Notes: a model not told the origin generated them from the letters alone. A stretch of 64,000 nt of DNA from JADJPO01 sp963724535 (GCA_963724535.1 CAVRVD010000022.1:59643-123642), one strand, 5' to 3'. Counted from the first letter of the stretch, positions 29,491 through 38,342 are shown. Numbers and translations are program-made.

Positions 29491-30222
29491 TCATGGTGGC
29501 TGGTCGGCCGCAGGATGTCCCGCGATGCGCGCCAGGAAGGCCTCGACCAGTGCCTCGGTCCGCTGCCCGGCGGCGGTCTCGTCGAGCCGGACGGCCCGCA
29601 GCAGCGCCACGTCGTCCAGGCCCTGCCCGGCCAGTACCGCCCGGCCGCCGTTGTCCAGCCAGAGCTCGAACACCTCGGCGGTCACCTCGGGGTGGAACTG
29701 CACGGCGAGCGTGCGCTGCGCCGTCCAGGCCTGCACGCCCCAGGCGTTCTCGGCGACCAGCCGGGCGCCCGGTGGCACGGTCATCGCATCTGCGTGGAAC
29801 TGGAACCAGGGCCCGGGGCCGACCAGGGTGGGGTCATGGCACTCGACCCGGGTCGGACCGATCTCCCAGCCCTGCGCCCGGTGTACCAGGCCGCCCAGAG
29901 CCACCGACATCGCCTGCCCGCCGAAGCAGACCCCGAGGATGGGCACCCCCTCGGCGTGGGCGATGCGCAGCATATGCAGCTCGTCGGCGATCCAGGACCC
30001 GATCCGGGTGTGGTCGTCGACCGACCAGGGCGCTCCCATCGGCACGATCAGGTCCCAGGTGCGGGGATCGGGGAAGTCGTGCTCCACGTCCGGCGCATGG
30101 AAGCGATCCTCGGGCACGACCAGGCGCCGGTGCAGCTCGAACCCGCGGCGCGCCAGCGCCGCGCCGACATGGCCGGGCCGGGTGTAGGGGTCGTGCTCGA
30201 CGAGCAGCGCTCGGCGCGGCAC
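29491..30222 (-). CDS. class I glutamine amidotransferase-like hydrolase
   Basis: A 243-residue stand-alone GATase1 domain resembling the amidotransferase half of GuaA. The nucleophile Cys lies in LGVCFGGQAMS and the His-Glu pair in AVQFHPEV; all three catalytic residues are present. With no synthase partner next door, it could hydrolyse a gamma-glutamyl bond, comparable to PuuD, which would pair with the glutamine-synthetase-like gene of this island. The GTG start at 30222 has AAGGAG upstream. It is divergent from the ring-cleavage operon and precedes the DUF2252 gene by 4 nt. Confidence 0.85.
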   Translation of the reverse strand: MPRRALLVEHDPYTRPGHVGAALARRGFELHRRLVVPEDRFHAPDVEHDFPDPRTWDLIVPMGAPWSVDDHTRIGSWIADELHMLRIAHAEGVPILGVCFGGQAMSVALGGLVHRAQGWEIGPTRVECHDPTLVGPGPWFQFHADAMTVPPGARLVAENAWGVQAWTAQRTLAVQFHPEVTAEVFELWLDNGGRAVLAGQGLDDVALLRAVRLDETAAGQRTEALVEAFLARIAGHPAADQPP

Positions 30223-30327
30223 TCGGCACTCCTTCCTGGTGGGCCGGGCAACACCGGACCCGTCCGGGGTGGCTGGCGTCCGTGCCGTGCCTGCACTCCT
30301 CTTGACCGTCCGTCACCCAACCCATAC

Positions 30328-30343
30328 CGTTTGGCTCCAAACG
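30328..30343. promoter_or_regulatory. perfect palindrome in the divergent promoter of the ring-cleavage operon
   Basis: CGTTTGG-CT-CCAAACG has two perfect 7-bp arms around 2 nt, 55 bp before the aldehyde dehydrogenase start and 105 bp before the amidotransferase start. Size and symmetry fit an operator for a dimeric repressor (GntR, TetR or MarR type). No regulator gene of that kind lies inside the island. The remainder of 30223-30398 shows no gene. Confidence 0.75.
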
Positions 30344-30398
30344 ATTGCCCTCGCATCGAACCACGCCTGCCTCCGGACCGACAAGGTGGTGACTGTTC

Positions 30399-31919
30399 GT
30401 GACCCAACCCGCGACGTCCAGCCCGCAGCAGGGACCAGCGGACTACCAGGCCGTCGTCGAGGGTGTGCCGGTCGACGTCCGGCACTGGATCGGCGGACGG
30501 CGGGTGGCCACCGCGAGCACCTTCACCGACATCTCCCCGATCGACGAGCAGCCGATCGCGCAGATCTGCGCCGGCGGGACGGGTGAGGTGGACGCCGCCG
30601 TCGCTGCGGCCCGGGCCGCCTTCCCGGCCTGGGCTGGTCTGCCGGTGGTCGAACGTTCGGCGATCCTGCGCCGGGTGGCCGAGGGCGTGCAGGACCGGAT
30701 CGAGGACCTGTCCCGGGTGGAGACGCGGGACAACGGCTCGCTGATCCGCAGCCACCGCCGCGGGGTGATGCCGAGAGTGGCGATGAACTTCCGGTTCTTC
30801 GCCGACTTCGCCGAACACCAGCTGGGCCACCCCGACCTGGAGGTGCGTGGGCACCGCGAGCGGATCAGCTACGACCCGGCCGGGGTCGTCGCCATCATCA
30901 CCCCGTGGAACGCACCGCTGATGTTGGCCACCTGGCGGATCGGTCCGGCCCTGGCCGCCGGCAACACCGTGGTGCTCAAGCCGCCGGAGTGGGCACCACT
31001 GACCGCCAGCCTGCTGGCCGACATCATGGCCGGGGCTGGCGTGCCGGACGGGGTGTTCAACGTCGTCCAGGGCGCCGGGGTGGACGCCGGGGCACCGCTC
31101 ACCCGCCACCGAGGCATCAACCGGCTGTCGTTCACCGGCTCGGTGCCGACCGCGGGGGTGATCGCGGCTGCGGCGGCGCCGAACATCGTCCCGCTGTCCT
31201 TCGAGCTGGGCGGCAAGTCGCCACTGGTGGTGTTCGAGGACGCCGACCTGGACCTGGCCGTCAGCCTGGCCGTCGAGCAGTTCGACAACGCCGGCCAGGT
31301 CTGTCTCGGCGCGTTCCGGATCATGGTGCACGCCGACATCCATGACGTCTTCCTGGAGCGGGTGGTCACGTCGGCGAAGACCCTGCGGCAGGGCGATCCG
31401 CGCGAGGAGTCCACCGACATCTCCGCCCTGGTCTCCCGCGCCCACTTCGAGCGGGTGTCCGGCTTCGTCGACCGAGCAAGGACGGAGGGCGCCCGCGTCG
31501 TCCTCGGCGGTGGACCGAACACCGAGCTCGGCGGGCTCTACTTCTGCCCCACCATCCTCACCGGGGCGGCCCCGGGCTGCGAGATCCTCACCGAGGAGGT
31601 CTTCGGCCCAGTGCTGACCGTGCAGACCTTCGCCGAGGAGCAGGAGGCGGTCGCGATGGCCAACGACACCCGGTTCGGGCTGGCCGCCACGCTGGTCACC
31701 GGCGACCGCGAACGGGCCGAGCGTGTCTCGCACGCACTGAACGCCGGCACCGTCTGGGTGAACTGCTTCTTCGTGCGTGACCTCGGCGCCCCGTTCGGCG
31801 GCAACGGCCGGTCCGGGATCGGGCGCGAGGGCGGGATCTGGAGCTTCGACTTCTACTGCGACGTCAAGAACACGGTCTTCGCCCCCGGCGGATGGACCAC
31901 CCCTGACCCGACCCCCTGA
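30399..31919 (+). CDS. aldehyde dehydrogenase, HpaE-like
   Basis: A 506-residue NAD(P)-dependent aldehyde dehydrogenase. It has the structural motif IITPWNAPLML, cofactor motif SFTGSVPTAG, the catalytic Glu in LSFELGGKSPLVVFEDAD and the catalytic Cys in NAGQVCLG. Closest in style to 5-carboxymethyl-2-hydroxymuconate semialdehyde dehydrogenase (HpaE) and 2-hydroxymuconic semialdehyde dehydrogenases. It is the first gene of a plus-strand operon with an extradiol dioxygenase and a FAH-family isomerase or decarboxylase, which supports oxidation of a ring-cleavage semialdehyde. The GTG at 30399 is the only plausible start. Confidence 0.9.
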   Translation: MTQPATSSPQQGPADYQAVVEGVPVDVRHWIGGRRVATASTFTDISPIDEQPIAQICAGGTGEVDAAVAAARAAFPAWAGLPVVERSAILRRVAEGVQDRIEDLSRVETRDNGSLIRSHRRGVMPRVAMNFRFFADFAEHQLGHPDLEVRGHRERISYDPAGVVAIITPWNAPLMLATWRIGPALAAGNTVVLKPPEWAPLTASLLADIMAGAGVPDGVFNVVQGAGVDAGAPLTRHRGINRLSFTGSVPTAGVIAAAAAPNIVPLSFELGGKSPLVVFEDADLDLAVSLAVEQFDNAGQVCLGAFRIMVHADIHDVFLERVVTSAKTLRQGDPREESTDISALVSRAHFERVSGFVDRARTEGARVVLGGGPNTELGGLYFCPTILTGAAPGCEILTEEVFGPVLTVQTFAEEQEAVAMANDTRFGLAATLVTGDRERAERVSHALNAGTVWVNCFFVRDLGAPFGGNGRSGIGREGGIWSFDFYCDVKNTVFAPGGWTTPDPTP

Positions 31920-31958
31920 CCTCATCCCCTGAATTGAGCGCGAACCGAGGAGAACCCC

Positions 31959-32915
31959 ATGGGAGACGTAGTCGGCGCGGGACTGCTGGCGCACGTCCCG
32001 ACGATCATGCTGCCCGAGCAGACCCGCCGGGAGCTGAACGACGGCAACGACTTCAGCCTCGGCCCCGCCCTGGAGCAGCTGCGGCGGGAGGTCTTCGAGA
32101 CCCTGGACTACGACACGGTCGTGGTCCTGGACTCGCACTGGTTCACCACCGTGGAGTTCGTGGTCACGGCCCAGGACCGCAGGGCCGGGCTGTTCACCGC
32201 CGAGGAGCTGCCACGCGGCATGTGCCGGATCCCCTACGACTGGCGCGGCGACCCCGAGCTCGCCTGGGCGATGGACCGCTTGGACGTCGAGCACTCGACC
32301 TGGGTGACCGCCATCGACGACCCCTACCTGCCGGTCTACTACGCCACGTTGAACCTGTGGAAGTTCCTCGGCGAGGGCCTGGACAAGCAGTGGATCTCGG
32401 TCAGCGTGGCCCAGACCGGGGAGCGGGAGGACTTCCTGCGTGCCGGACGGGTGCTGGGTGATGCAATCGCCCAGACCGACCGCAAGGTGCTGCTGGTGGC
32501 CTCCGGAGCGCTCTCGCACACGTTCTGGAAGCTGCGCCAGCTACGTGACCACGAGGCCGCCGACCTGTCCCACATCCGCACCCAGCAGGCCCGGGCGGCC
32601 GACGAGGATCGGATCGAGTGGTTCGCCACCGGGGACCACGCCCGGGTGCTGGAGACGATGGACGAGTTCATGCCCTATCGCCCCGAGGCGATGTTCGCCC
32701 ACTACCTGATGATGATCGGTGCGGTCGGCGAGGGTGACTGCACCGCTGCGGGCCGCCAGTACGGGCAGTACGAGAACTCGATCGGCACCGGTCAGGCGCA
32801 CCTGTGGTTCGACGCCCCGGACGGCGGGTTCCCCCGCCCGCATCGCACCCCTGCCGACCCCGACTACGCCCGGCAGATGGCCTCACCTGGCGCCGACCTG
32901 CCCGCCGCGGGCTGA
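31959..32915 (+). CDS. class III extradiol dioxygenase, HpaD-like
   Basis: A 318-residue LigB-superfamily ring-cleavage enzyme closest to 3,4-dihydroxyphenylacetate (homoprotocatechuate) 2,3-dioxygenase. Fe(II)-binding candidates are His12 in LLAHVPTIM, the His of VVLDSHWFTT, and the Glu near YENSIGTGQAHLWF; VASGALSH carries the conserved active-site His. The ATG follows GAGGAG at good spacing, 39 bp after the dehydrogenase stop. Substrate may be any para-substituted catechol with an acidic or amine side chain; no upstream monooxygenase of the HpaBC type is in the window. Confidence 0.88.
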   Translation: MGDVVGAGLLAHVPTIMLPEQTRRELNDGNDFSLGPALEQLRREVFETLDYDTVVVLDSHWFTTVEFVVTAQDRRAGLFTAEELPRGMCRIPYDWRGDPELAWAMDRLDVEHSTWVTAIDDPYLPVYYATLNLWKFLGEGLDKQWISVSVAQTGEREDFLRAGRVLGDAIAQTDRKVLLVASGALSHTFWKLRQLRDHEAADLSHIRTQQARAADEDRIEWFATGDHARVLETMDEFMPYRPEAMFAHYLMMIGAVGEGDCTAAGRQYGQYENSIGTGQAHLWFDAPDGGFPRPHRTPADPDYARQMASPGADLPAAG

Positions 32916-32926
32916 GAGGACGACGC

Positions 32927-33790
32927 GTGGAGACCGTGCGCGAGTTCCGCCGGATCCTGCTGGACGGCATCGTCGTCGATGTGGTCCGCGACGGTGAGCT
33001 GCTGCGTGCCGGGGACGGGCGCGAGGTGCCGATCGCGGCCGCCGTCCACCTGCCGCCGGTGACGCCGTCCAAGATCGTCTGTGTGCATCTGAACTACACC
33101 AGCCGGGTCAGCGAGATGATGACCACGCTGCCGCCGGCGCCGACCTACTTCCACAAACCGGTCTCGGCGCTGAACGCGCACGGGTCCGCAGTGGTCCGCC
33201 CGACGGGCTGCAGCTGGCTCAACTACGAGGGCGAGATCGTCATCGTCATCGGTCGCACCTGCCGCAACGTCTCCCCCGCCGAGGCCGGCGAGTACGTTCG
33301 TGGTTACACGATCGGCAACGACTACGGCCTGCACGACTTCCGGGACACCGACTCCGGGTCGATGCTGCGGGTCAAGGGTGCCGACACCCTGGCCCCGGTC
33401 GGTCCGGGGATCGTCGAGGGCTGGGACTTCCGCGGCAAACGGCTCCGCACCCTGGTCAACGGCGAGGTGAAGCAGGACGCCTCCACAGACGAGATGACCT
33501 GGGACATGCACTACCTGGTCGCCGACATCGCCCGGACCATCACCCTGCACCCCGGTGACCTGCTGTTCTCCGGGACGCCGGCGATCTCCCGCACGGTCTA
33601 CCCGGGTGACGTGGTCGAGGTCGAGGTCGAGGGGCTGGGCACCCTGCGCAACCACATCGTCTCCGGGCCGACCCCGATCCGCACCGACGTCGGTGCCCAG
33701 CCGACCGAGAGCGAGGAGGTGCTCTCGACGGCGCAGGGCGGGGACTGGGAGTTCCGCGGCATCCGCAAGCCCGGGTCACCGGGCCACTGA
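32927..33790 (+). CDS. fumarylacetoacetate hydrolase-family protein, HpaG-like
   Basis: A 287-residue FAH-family enzyme. Motifs include KIVCVHLNYTSR, the metal ligands in LNYEGEIVIVIG (Glu-x-Glu type), GYTIGNDYGLHDFRDTD and PGDLLFSGTP near the end. In the homoprotocatechuate route such proteins act as 5-oxopent-3-ene-1,2,5-tricarboxylate decarboxylase/2-hydroxyhepta-2,4-diene-1,7-dioate isomerase. The GTG at 32927 is chosen; the frame upstream overlaps the dioxygenase gene. It is 11 nt behind the dioxygenase. Confidence 0.88.
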   Translation: METVREFRRILLDGIVVDVVRDGELLRAGDGREVPIAAAVHLPPVTPSKIVCVHLNYTSRVSEMMTTLPPAPTYFHKPVSALNAHGSAVVRPTGCSWLNYEGEIVIVIGRTCRNVSPAEAGEYVRGYTIGNDYGLHDFRDTDSGSMLRVKGADTLAPVGPGIVEGWDFRGKRLRTLVNGEVKQDASTDEMTWDMHYLVADIARTITLHPGDLLFSGTPAISRTVYPGDVVEVEVEGLGTLRNHIVSGPTPIRTDVGAQPTESEEVLSTAQGGDWEFRGIRKPGSPGH

Positions 33791-33938
33791 GCGATGGCCA
33801 CCCCAGCCGAATCCGACCGCAAGCGCGGCTACCTGGAGCTGGGCGGCACGTGCCCTTCGTCGTGCTGGCGCAGGCCGACCCGGCCGAACAGCTCCTCGCG
33901 GGCCACGGCCACCCCGTCTGGCCCGTAGCCTGCCGCGC
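33791..33938 (+). other. spacer with a possible broken small gene
   Basis: An ATG at 33794 opens a frame that reads MATPAESDRKRGYLELGG and then becomes nonsensical and stops near 33927. Another frame across the same bases continues sensibly as PFVVLAQADPAEQLLAGHG followed by HPVWP. The two pieces together look like the start of one protein cut by a frameshift near 33848, but I do not recognise a family. It could also be chance in GC-rich DNA. Confidence 0.3.
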
Positions 33939-35303
33939 ATGTGGCGACGGATCGTGCTCCTGCTGGCCGGGCTGGTGGTCGTGGCAGTCGCCGGCGGCCT
34001 CCTGTACGCCCGGCCCCTGCTCAAGACCGGCACCGGCTACGCCGCGCACAACGCCTGCGCCGTCCGGCTGCTGGCCGGTCGCGGCACGGACGCCCCCGCG
34101 CGGGACCTTCCGGACAACCCCCTGGTCCCCTACCTACGCACCTCGGTGGATGCCGGGGCCGGCACCGCCCGCTCGTCGATCCTCGGTGTGCTCTACCCGC
34201 AGACCGCCTACTACACATCGGGCTTCGGCTGCACGATCGCCGATGAGCGCCCCCAGCTGCCGACCAGGGAGCCGGCGGCTCGGGTGAGCGCCGCATGGTC
34301 CACCGGCGCGCCTGGGCTCACCGACACCGGCACCACCGCCGTCGACGCGGCACTGGAGCGGGCCTTCGGCAGCGACGCGCAAGAGCAGAGCCGGCTGGGC
34401 ACCCGGGCGGTTGTCGTCGTCCACGACGGCAGGCTGATCGCCGAGCGCTACGGCGACGGCTTCACCGCCGAGACCGCCCAGCTAGGCTGGTCGATGGCCA
34501 AGTCGGTGACCAATCTGATGGCCGGGCGACTGGTCCAACAGGGCCGACTGTCGCTGGCCGAGTCGAACCTGCGGCCGGAGTGGACCGACCGGCGCGCCGA
34601 CATCACCGTCGAGCAGCTGCTGCGGATGACCTCCGGCCTGACCTGGGACGAGACCTACGACCTGGGCACCCCGATCACCCGAATGCTCTATCTCGAGGAC
34701 GATATGGGCGAGTACGCCGCCTCGCTGCCGCCGGCGCACTCCCCCGGCAGCTACCAGCAGTACTCCTCGGGCACGACGAACATCCTGTGCCAGATCCTCC
34801 AGGAGCGCTCGGGGCTCGGCGCGGACCTGGCCGCACAGCTCATCTTCACCCCGCTCGGCATGGCCAGCGCGGTGCTCGAACCGGACGCCACCGGTCACCC
34901 GGTCTGCTCCTCCTACCTGTGGGCCACTCCTCGGGACTGGGCGGTGATCGGCCAGTTCGCCCTGCAGGACGGCCGCTGGAACGGCAGGGACCTGCTCCCC
35001 GACGGCTGGATGCAGCGTTCCACCACCCTGACCGACGTTCGGACGGAGGACGACGGCCTCGGCGCGCACTGGTGGGCCAACCGGCGTGCGGACGGCACCC
35101 TGCGCTTCCCGACGATGCCTGCCGACACCTACTGGGCCTCCGGGCACGACGGTCAGCGGGTGCTCGTCATCCCCTCGGTCGACCTGGTCGTGGTCCGGAT
35201 GGGCATCACCGCGGACGACGTCGACCTCGGTATCGATCGGCTGGTCGCCGACCTGGTCGAGGCGGTCACCGCCGGCTCGTCCGGGACGTCGGTGGACAAG
35301 TGA
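33939..35303 (+). CDS. membrane-anchored serine hydrolase (class C beta-lactamase fold)
   Basis: A 454-residue beta-lactamase-superfamily hydrolase of the 6-aminohexanoate-oligomer-hydrolase/esterase type. Residues 1-25 are one hydrophobic helix (IVLLLAGLVVVAVAGGLLY), so the enzyme should sit outside the membrane as an anchored or secreted protein. The nucleophile is in GWSMAKSV (SxxK), a Tyr follows in QQYSSGTTN, and the third element is ASGHDGQRVLV. Its place in the catabolic operon suggests that it releases an acyl, amide or ester precursor before uptake. The ATG at 33939 is the natural start before the signal anchor; its stop overlaps the next start by 4 nt. Confidence 0.88.
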   Translation: MWRRIVLLLAGLVVVAVAGGLLYARPLLKTGTGYAAHNACAVRLLAGRGTDAPARDLPDNPLVPYLRTSVDAGAGTARSSILGVLYPQTAYYTSGFGCTIADERPQLPTREPAARVSAAWSTGAPGLTDTGTTAVDAALERAFGSDAQEQSRLGTRAVVVVHDGRLIAERYGDGFTAETAQLGWSMAKSVTNLMAGRLVQQGRLSLAESNLRPEWTDRRADITVEQLLRMTSGLTWDETYDLGTPITRMLYLEDDMGEYAASLPPAHSPGSYQQYSSGTTNILCQILQERSGLGADLAAQLIFTPLGMASAVLEPDATGHPVCSSYLWATPRDWAVIGQFALQDGRWNGRDLLPDGWMQRSTTLTDVRTEDDGLGAHWWANRRADGTLRFPTMPADTYWASGHDGQRVLVIPSVDLVVVRMGITADDVDLGIDRLVADLVEAVTAGSSGTSVDK

Positions 35304-36277
35304 CCTCGCTGCGTGATCTGCCGGTGCTGGACGCCGCGGATGTGGCCCGGCTGGCCCCCTACCTCGAGCTGGTCGACGCCGTCGAGGCGGCCCACCGCGG
35401 CCAGGCACCGGTCAGCGAGCGGGTGGTGCTGTCCCCGCCGGGCAGCGGGGAGACGTTCCTCGCCCTGCCCGCCTGGGCGCCCGGTGACGTGATCGCCACC
35501 AAGCTGGTGACCGTCTTCCCGACCAATCCAGCGACGACCGCCCGGCCCGCCGTCCAAGCTGTCATCGTGCTCTTCGACGGCCGGGACGGCAGTCCCCTGG
35601 CCCTGCTGGACGGCACCGAGCTGACCTACCGCAAGACCGCCGCGGACAGCGCGCTCGGCTCCCGCTTCTGCTCGTGTGAGGACACTCGGGTTCTGCTCAT
35701 GGTCGGTGCCGGCGGCCTGGCCCCCCACCTGGTCGCCGCGCACCGCGCCGTCCGACCCTCGATCCAGCGGGTGCTGGTCTGGAACCGGACGGCAGCCACG
35801 GCCGACTCGCTGGTCGCCGCCGGAGTGGCCCACGAGCGGGTCGAGGACCTGGACGCCGCGCTGCCACTCGCCGACGTGGTCTGCACCGCGACGATGGCCA
35901 GGGACCCGCTGATCCGGGGGGGCCTGCTGCGTCCGGGGACCCACGTCGACGCGGTCGGGGCCTACCTGCCGGACCACCGCGAGATCGACGACGAGGTGGT
36001 GCGCCGCGCCCATGCCGACGCCGCGGTCTTCGTCGACGACCGTCGAGCACCGCTCACCGAGAGCGGCGACCTGGTCATTCCGATCGCCGCTGGGGTGGTG
36101 CCGGCCGACCCCGTCCAAGCCGACCTCTACCAGCTGTGCCGTGGTGAACACCCTGGCCGAACCCGCACCGAACAGGTCACCCTGTTCTGCAACGGCGGCG
36201 GCGGGCACCTGGACCTGATGGTCGCCCGGCACATCTGGAGGACGCATGGACGACGGGCAGCAAGCCGCGCTGGCTGA
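35300..36277 (+). CDS. ornithine cyclodeaminase/mu-crystallin family protein
   Basis: A 325-residue member of the OCD/mu-crystallin family, NAD(P)-binding enzymes that include ornithine cyclodeaminase, alanine dehydrogenase of archaea and imine reductases. The substrate region TAADSALGSRFCSCEDTRVL leads into the Rossmann motif LLMVGAGGLAPHLVAAHRAV, followed by ADVVCTATMARDPLI and HVDAVGAYLPDHREID. It starts at a GTG overlapping the previous stop (GTGA) and ends 32 bp inside the next gene, so translation is coupled on both sides. In this operon it may handle an imine or amino acid released from the side chain. Confidence 0.85.
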   Translation: MTSLRDLPVLDAADVARLAPYLELVDAVEAAHRGQAPVSERVVLSPPGSGETFLALPAWAPGDVIATKLVTVFPTNPATTARPAVQAVIVLFDGRDGSPLALLDGTELTYRKTAADSALGSRFCSCEDTRVLLMVGAGGLAPHLVAAHRAVRPSIQRVLVWNRTAATADSLVAAGVAHERVEDLDAALPLADVVCTATMARDPLIRGGLLRPGTHVDAVGAYLPDHREIDDEVVRRAHADAAVFVDDRRAPLTESGDLVIPIAAGVVPADPVQADLYQLCRGEHPGRTRTEQVTLFCNGGGGHLDLMVARHIWRTHGRRAASRAG

Positions 36278-38291
36278 CCCGGACCACGGCGGCGCCGTCC
36301 GTCCCCTGGCCAGGCCGCTGCAGCTACGACATCGTCTGCTGCGCAACCGGATCAGCTTCGGGGCGCACACCGCGAACATGAGTGAGGCCGGCCTGCCGGG
36401 CGAGCGACACCTTGCCTACTACCGGGAGCGAGCCCGCGGCGGGGCGGCGATGATCGTCGTGGAGCCGGTGCCGGTACACCCGACCGGGGTGCTCACCCGC
36501 GGCAACTTCCGAGTGGACGACGATGCCGTCCTTCCAGGGTTTCGCCGGATCACCGAGGCGGCTCACTCCGAGGGCGCGACGATCCTGCAGCAGCTCTACC
36601 ATGTCGGCGCACACGGCGACTTCGACAACTCCTACCGGGAGGCCTGGTCACCGGCGGGCCTGCCCAGCTACCACGACGGCGACGGCAGCCATGCGATGAC
36701 CCCGGCGCAGATCGAGGAGCTGCTGGAGGGCTTCACTCGGGCGGCCGTGCGCGCCAGGGCGTGCGGCTACGACGGGGTGGAGGTGTTCGCCGCCTACAAC
36801 GCGGTTGTGGACCAGTTCTGGCTGCCCTGGTCGAACCGGCGCACCGACCGCTGGGGCGGCTCCTTCGAGAACCGGATGCGGTTCTCCCACGAGCTGCTCA
36901 CCCGGATCCGCCGAGCCGTCGGCGACGACTTCATCATCGGTCTGGCCACCTCGGTCGACCCCGAGGTTCCCAGCGCGATGCAGCTTGATCAGCTGTGCGA
37001 GATCGTCGCCTGGCACGACCAGCGCGAGCTGATGGACTACGTCACCTGCGGCACCGGCAGCTACCTCAACTTCGGCCCGCTGATGCCGACGTTCCTGTAC
37101 GCGGACAGGCTGGGAGCGCCTGCGGCCGAGGCGCTCTCGACGGTGGTCAGGTTCGCAAAGGTGCAGGCCGAGAGCCATATCCGCACCCCCGAGAACGCCG
37201 ACGCGCTGATCGGCTCCGGACAGGCAGACCTGGTCAGCGTCGTGCGCGGGCAGATCGCCGACGCGCATTGGGTGCGCAAGGCGCTGGCCGGGGCGGACGA
37301 GCAGGTGCGCGGCTGCATCTCGTGCAACCAGATGTGCTGGGGACGACGCTCACGCGACTACTGGATCTCCTGTCTGGTCAACCCCTCCGTGGGGCGCGAG
37401 GCCGAGTGGGGCGACGAGCACCTGCAGCCGGCGGTCCACCCACGGCACGTGCTGGTGATCGGCGGCGGACCAGCCGGGTTGGAGGCCGCCCGCGTCGCGG
37501 CCGAACGCGGGCACCGGGTCACCCTGGCCGAGGCCGGGCCGCAACTCGGCGGGGCGTTCCGGCTGGCCGGGCTCCAGCCGCGGCGTGGCCAGATCCTCGA
37601 GCTCATCGGCTGGTACGTCCGCCGGCTGACCGCCCTCGGCGTCGAGGTGCTCACCTCGACCCCGCTGGACGGGGCCGAGGCCCTCGCCGTCGGCGCCGAC
37701 GAGATCGTCGTGGCCACAGGCTCCCAACCGGCCGAGACCGGCTACCAGCGGCCGCTGCCCGACGTCGAGGTGCTGCCGGGCGCCGAGCGCCGGGATGTGG
37801 TCTCGATCGAGGACGTGCTCACTCGCACCGTCCGTCCCGGACCTCGGGTGGTGCTGATCGACGACGTCGGTGACTGGCGGGGCGCCGGAACCGCCTGGTA
37901 CCTGGCCGAGCACGGTCACGAGGTGGTGATCGTCACCGGGTGGCCGATGGTCGGCTTCTGGATCCAGCGGACGGCCGCCGACGGCGCGCTGCGGACCCGA
38001 CTGGCTCGGCTCGGCGTGACCTGGCACACCGAGTCGGTGGTCGCGTCCTGGGGCGGGGGCGGGGGCGGGGCCGCGGTCCGCAGTCTGCTCAACGGCTCCG
38101 AACAGGTGTTTGCCGCCGACACCCTGGTGCTGGCCACGACCAACGTGCCGCGTACCGAGCTCGTCGACGACCTGGGCGCCCTCCAGGGGGCCGGGGCGAC
38201 GACGCCGGTGCAGGTGATCGGTGACGCGCGGGCCGCGCGGCTCGCCGTCCACGCGATCGTCGAGGGACGGCGGCTGGGACTGGACCTGTGA
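36246..38291 (+). CDS. FMN/[4Fe-4S]/FAD oxidoreductase, TMADH/2,4-dienoyl-CoA reductase type
   Basis: A 681-residue multidomain oxidoreductase. Residues 1-350 form an OYE-like FMN barrel (LRNRISFGAHTANM, GYDGVEVFAAYNAVVDQFW, RRTDRWGGSFENR). A [4Fe-4S] motif follows (CISCNQMC then Cys after 11 residues: C-x2-C-x3-C-x11-C). The C-terminal half has an FAD/NAD Rossmann domain (HVLVIGGGPAGLEAARVAAE). Relatives are trimethylamine and dimethylamine dehydrogenases, 2,4-dienoyl-CoA reductase and betaine demethylases; here N-demethylation or reductive removal of a ring-cleavage double bond are candidates. Its start overlaps the preceding gene, and it closes the operon that began at 30399. Confidence 0.88.
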   Translation: MDDGQQAALADPDHGGAVRPLARPLQLRHRLLRNRISFGAHTANMSEAGLPGERHLAYYRERARGGAAMIVVEPVPVHPTGVLTRGNFRVDDDAVLPGFRRITEAAHSEGATILQQLYHVGAHGDFDNSYREAWSPAGLPSYHDGDGSHAMTPAQIEELLEGFTRAAVRARACGYDGVEVFAAYNAVVDQFWLPWSNRRTDRWGGSFENRMRFSHELLTRIRRAVGDDFIIGLATSVDPEVPSAMQLDQLCEIVAWHDQRELMDYVTCGTGSYLNFGPLMPTFLYADRLGAPAAEALSTVVRFAKVQAESHIRTPENADALIGSGQADLVSVVRGQIADAHWVRKALAGADEQVRGCISCNQMCWGRRSRDYWISCLVNPSVGREAEWGDEHLQPAVHPRHVLVIGGGPAGLEAARVAAERGHRVTLAEAGPQLGGAFRLAGLQPRRGQILELIGWYVRRLTALGVEVLTSTPLDGAEALAVGADEIVVATGSQPAETGYQRPLPDVEVLPGAERRDVVSIEDVLTRTVRPGPRVVLIDDVGDWRGAGTAWYLAEHGHEVVIVTGWPMVGFWIQRTAADGALRTRLARLGVTWHTESVVASWGGGGGGAAVRSLLNGSEQVFAADTLVLATTNVPRTELVDDLGALQGAGATTPVQVIGDARAARLAVHAIVEGRRLGLDL

Positions 38292-38342
38292 GGGTCCGGC
38301 CGGCTCGGGCGACCGGGTCGGGCCCCTGCGGCGGCGTAGCCG

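Noticed and set aside
21612..36277. Mobile-element origin of the catabolic island
   Set aside because: No integrase, transposase, tRNA or flanking direct repeat was found, and composition does not differ visibly from the surroundings.
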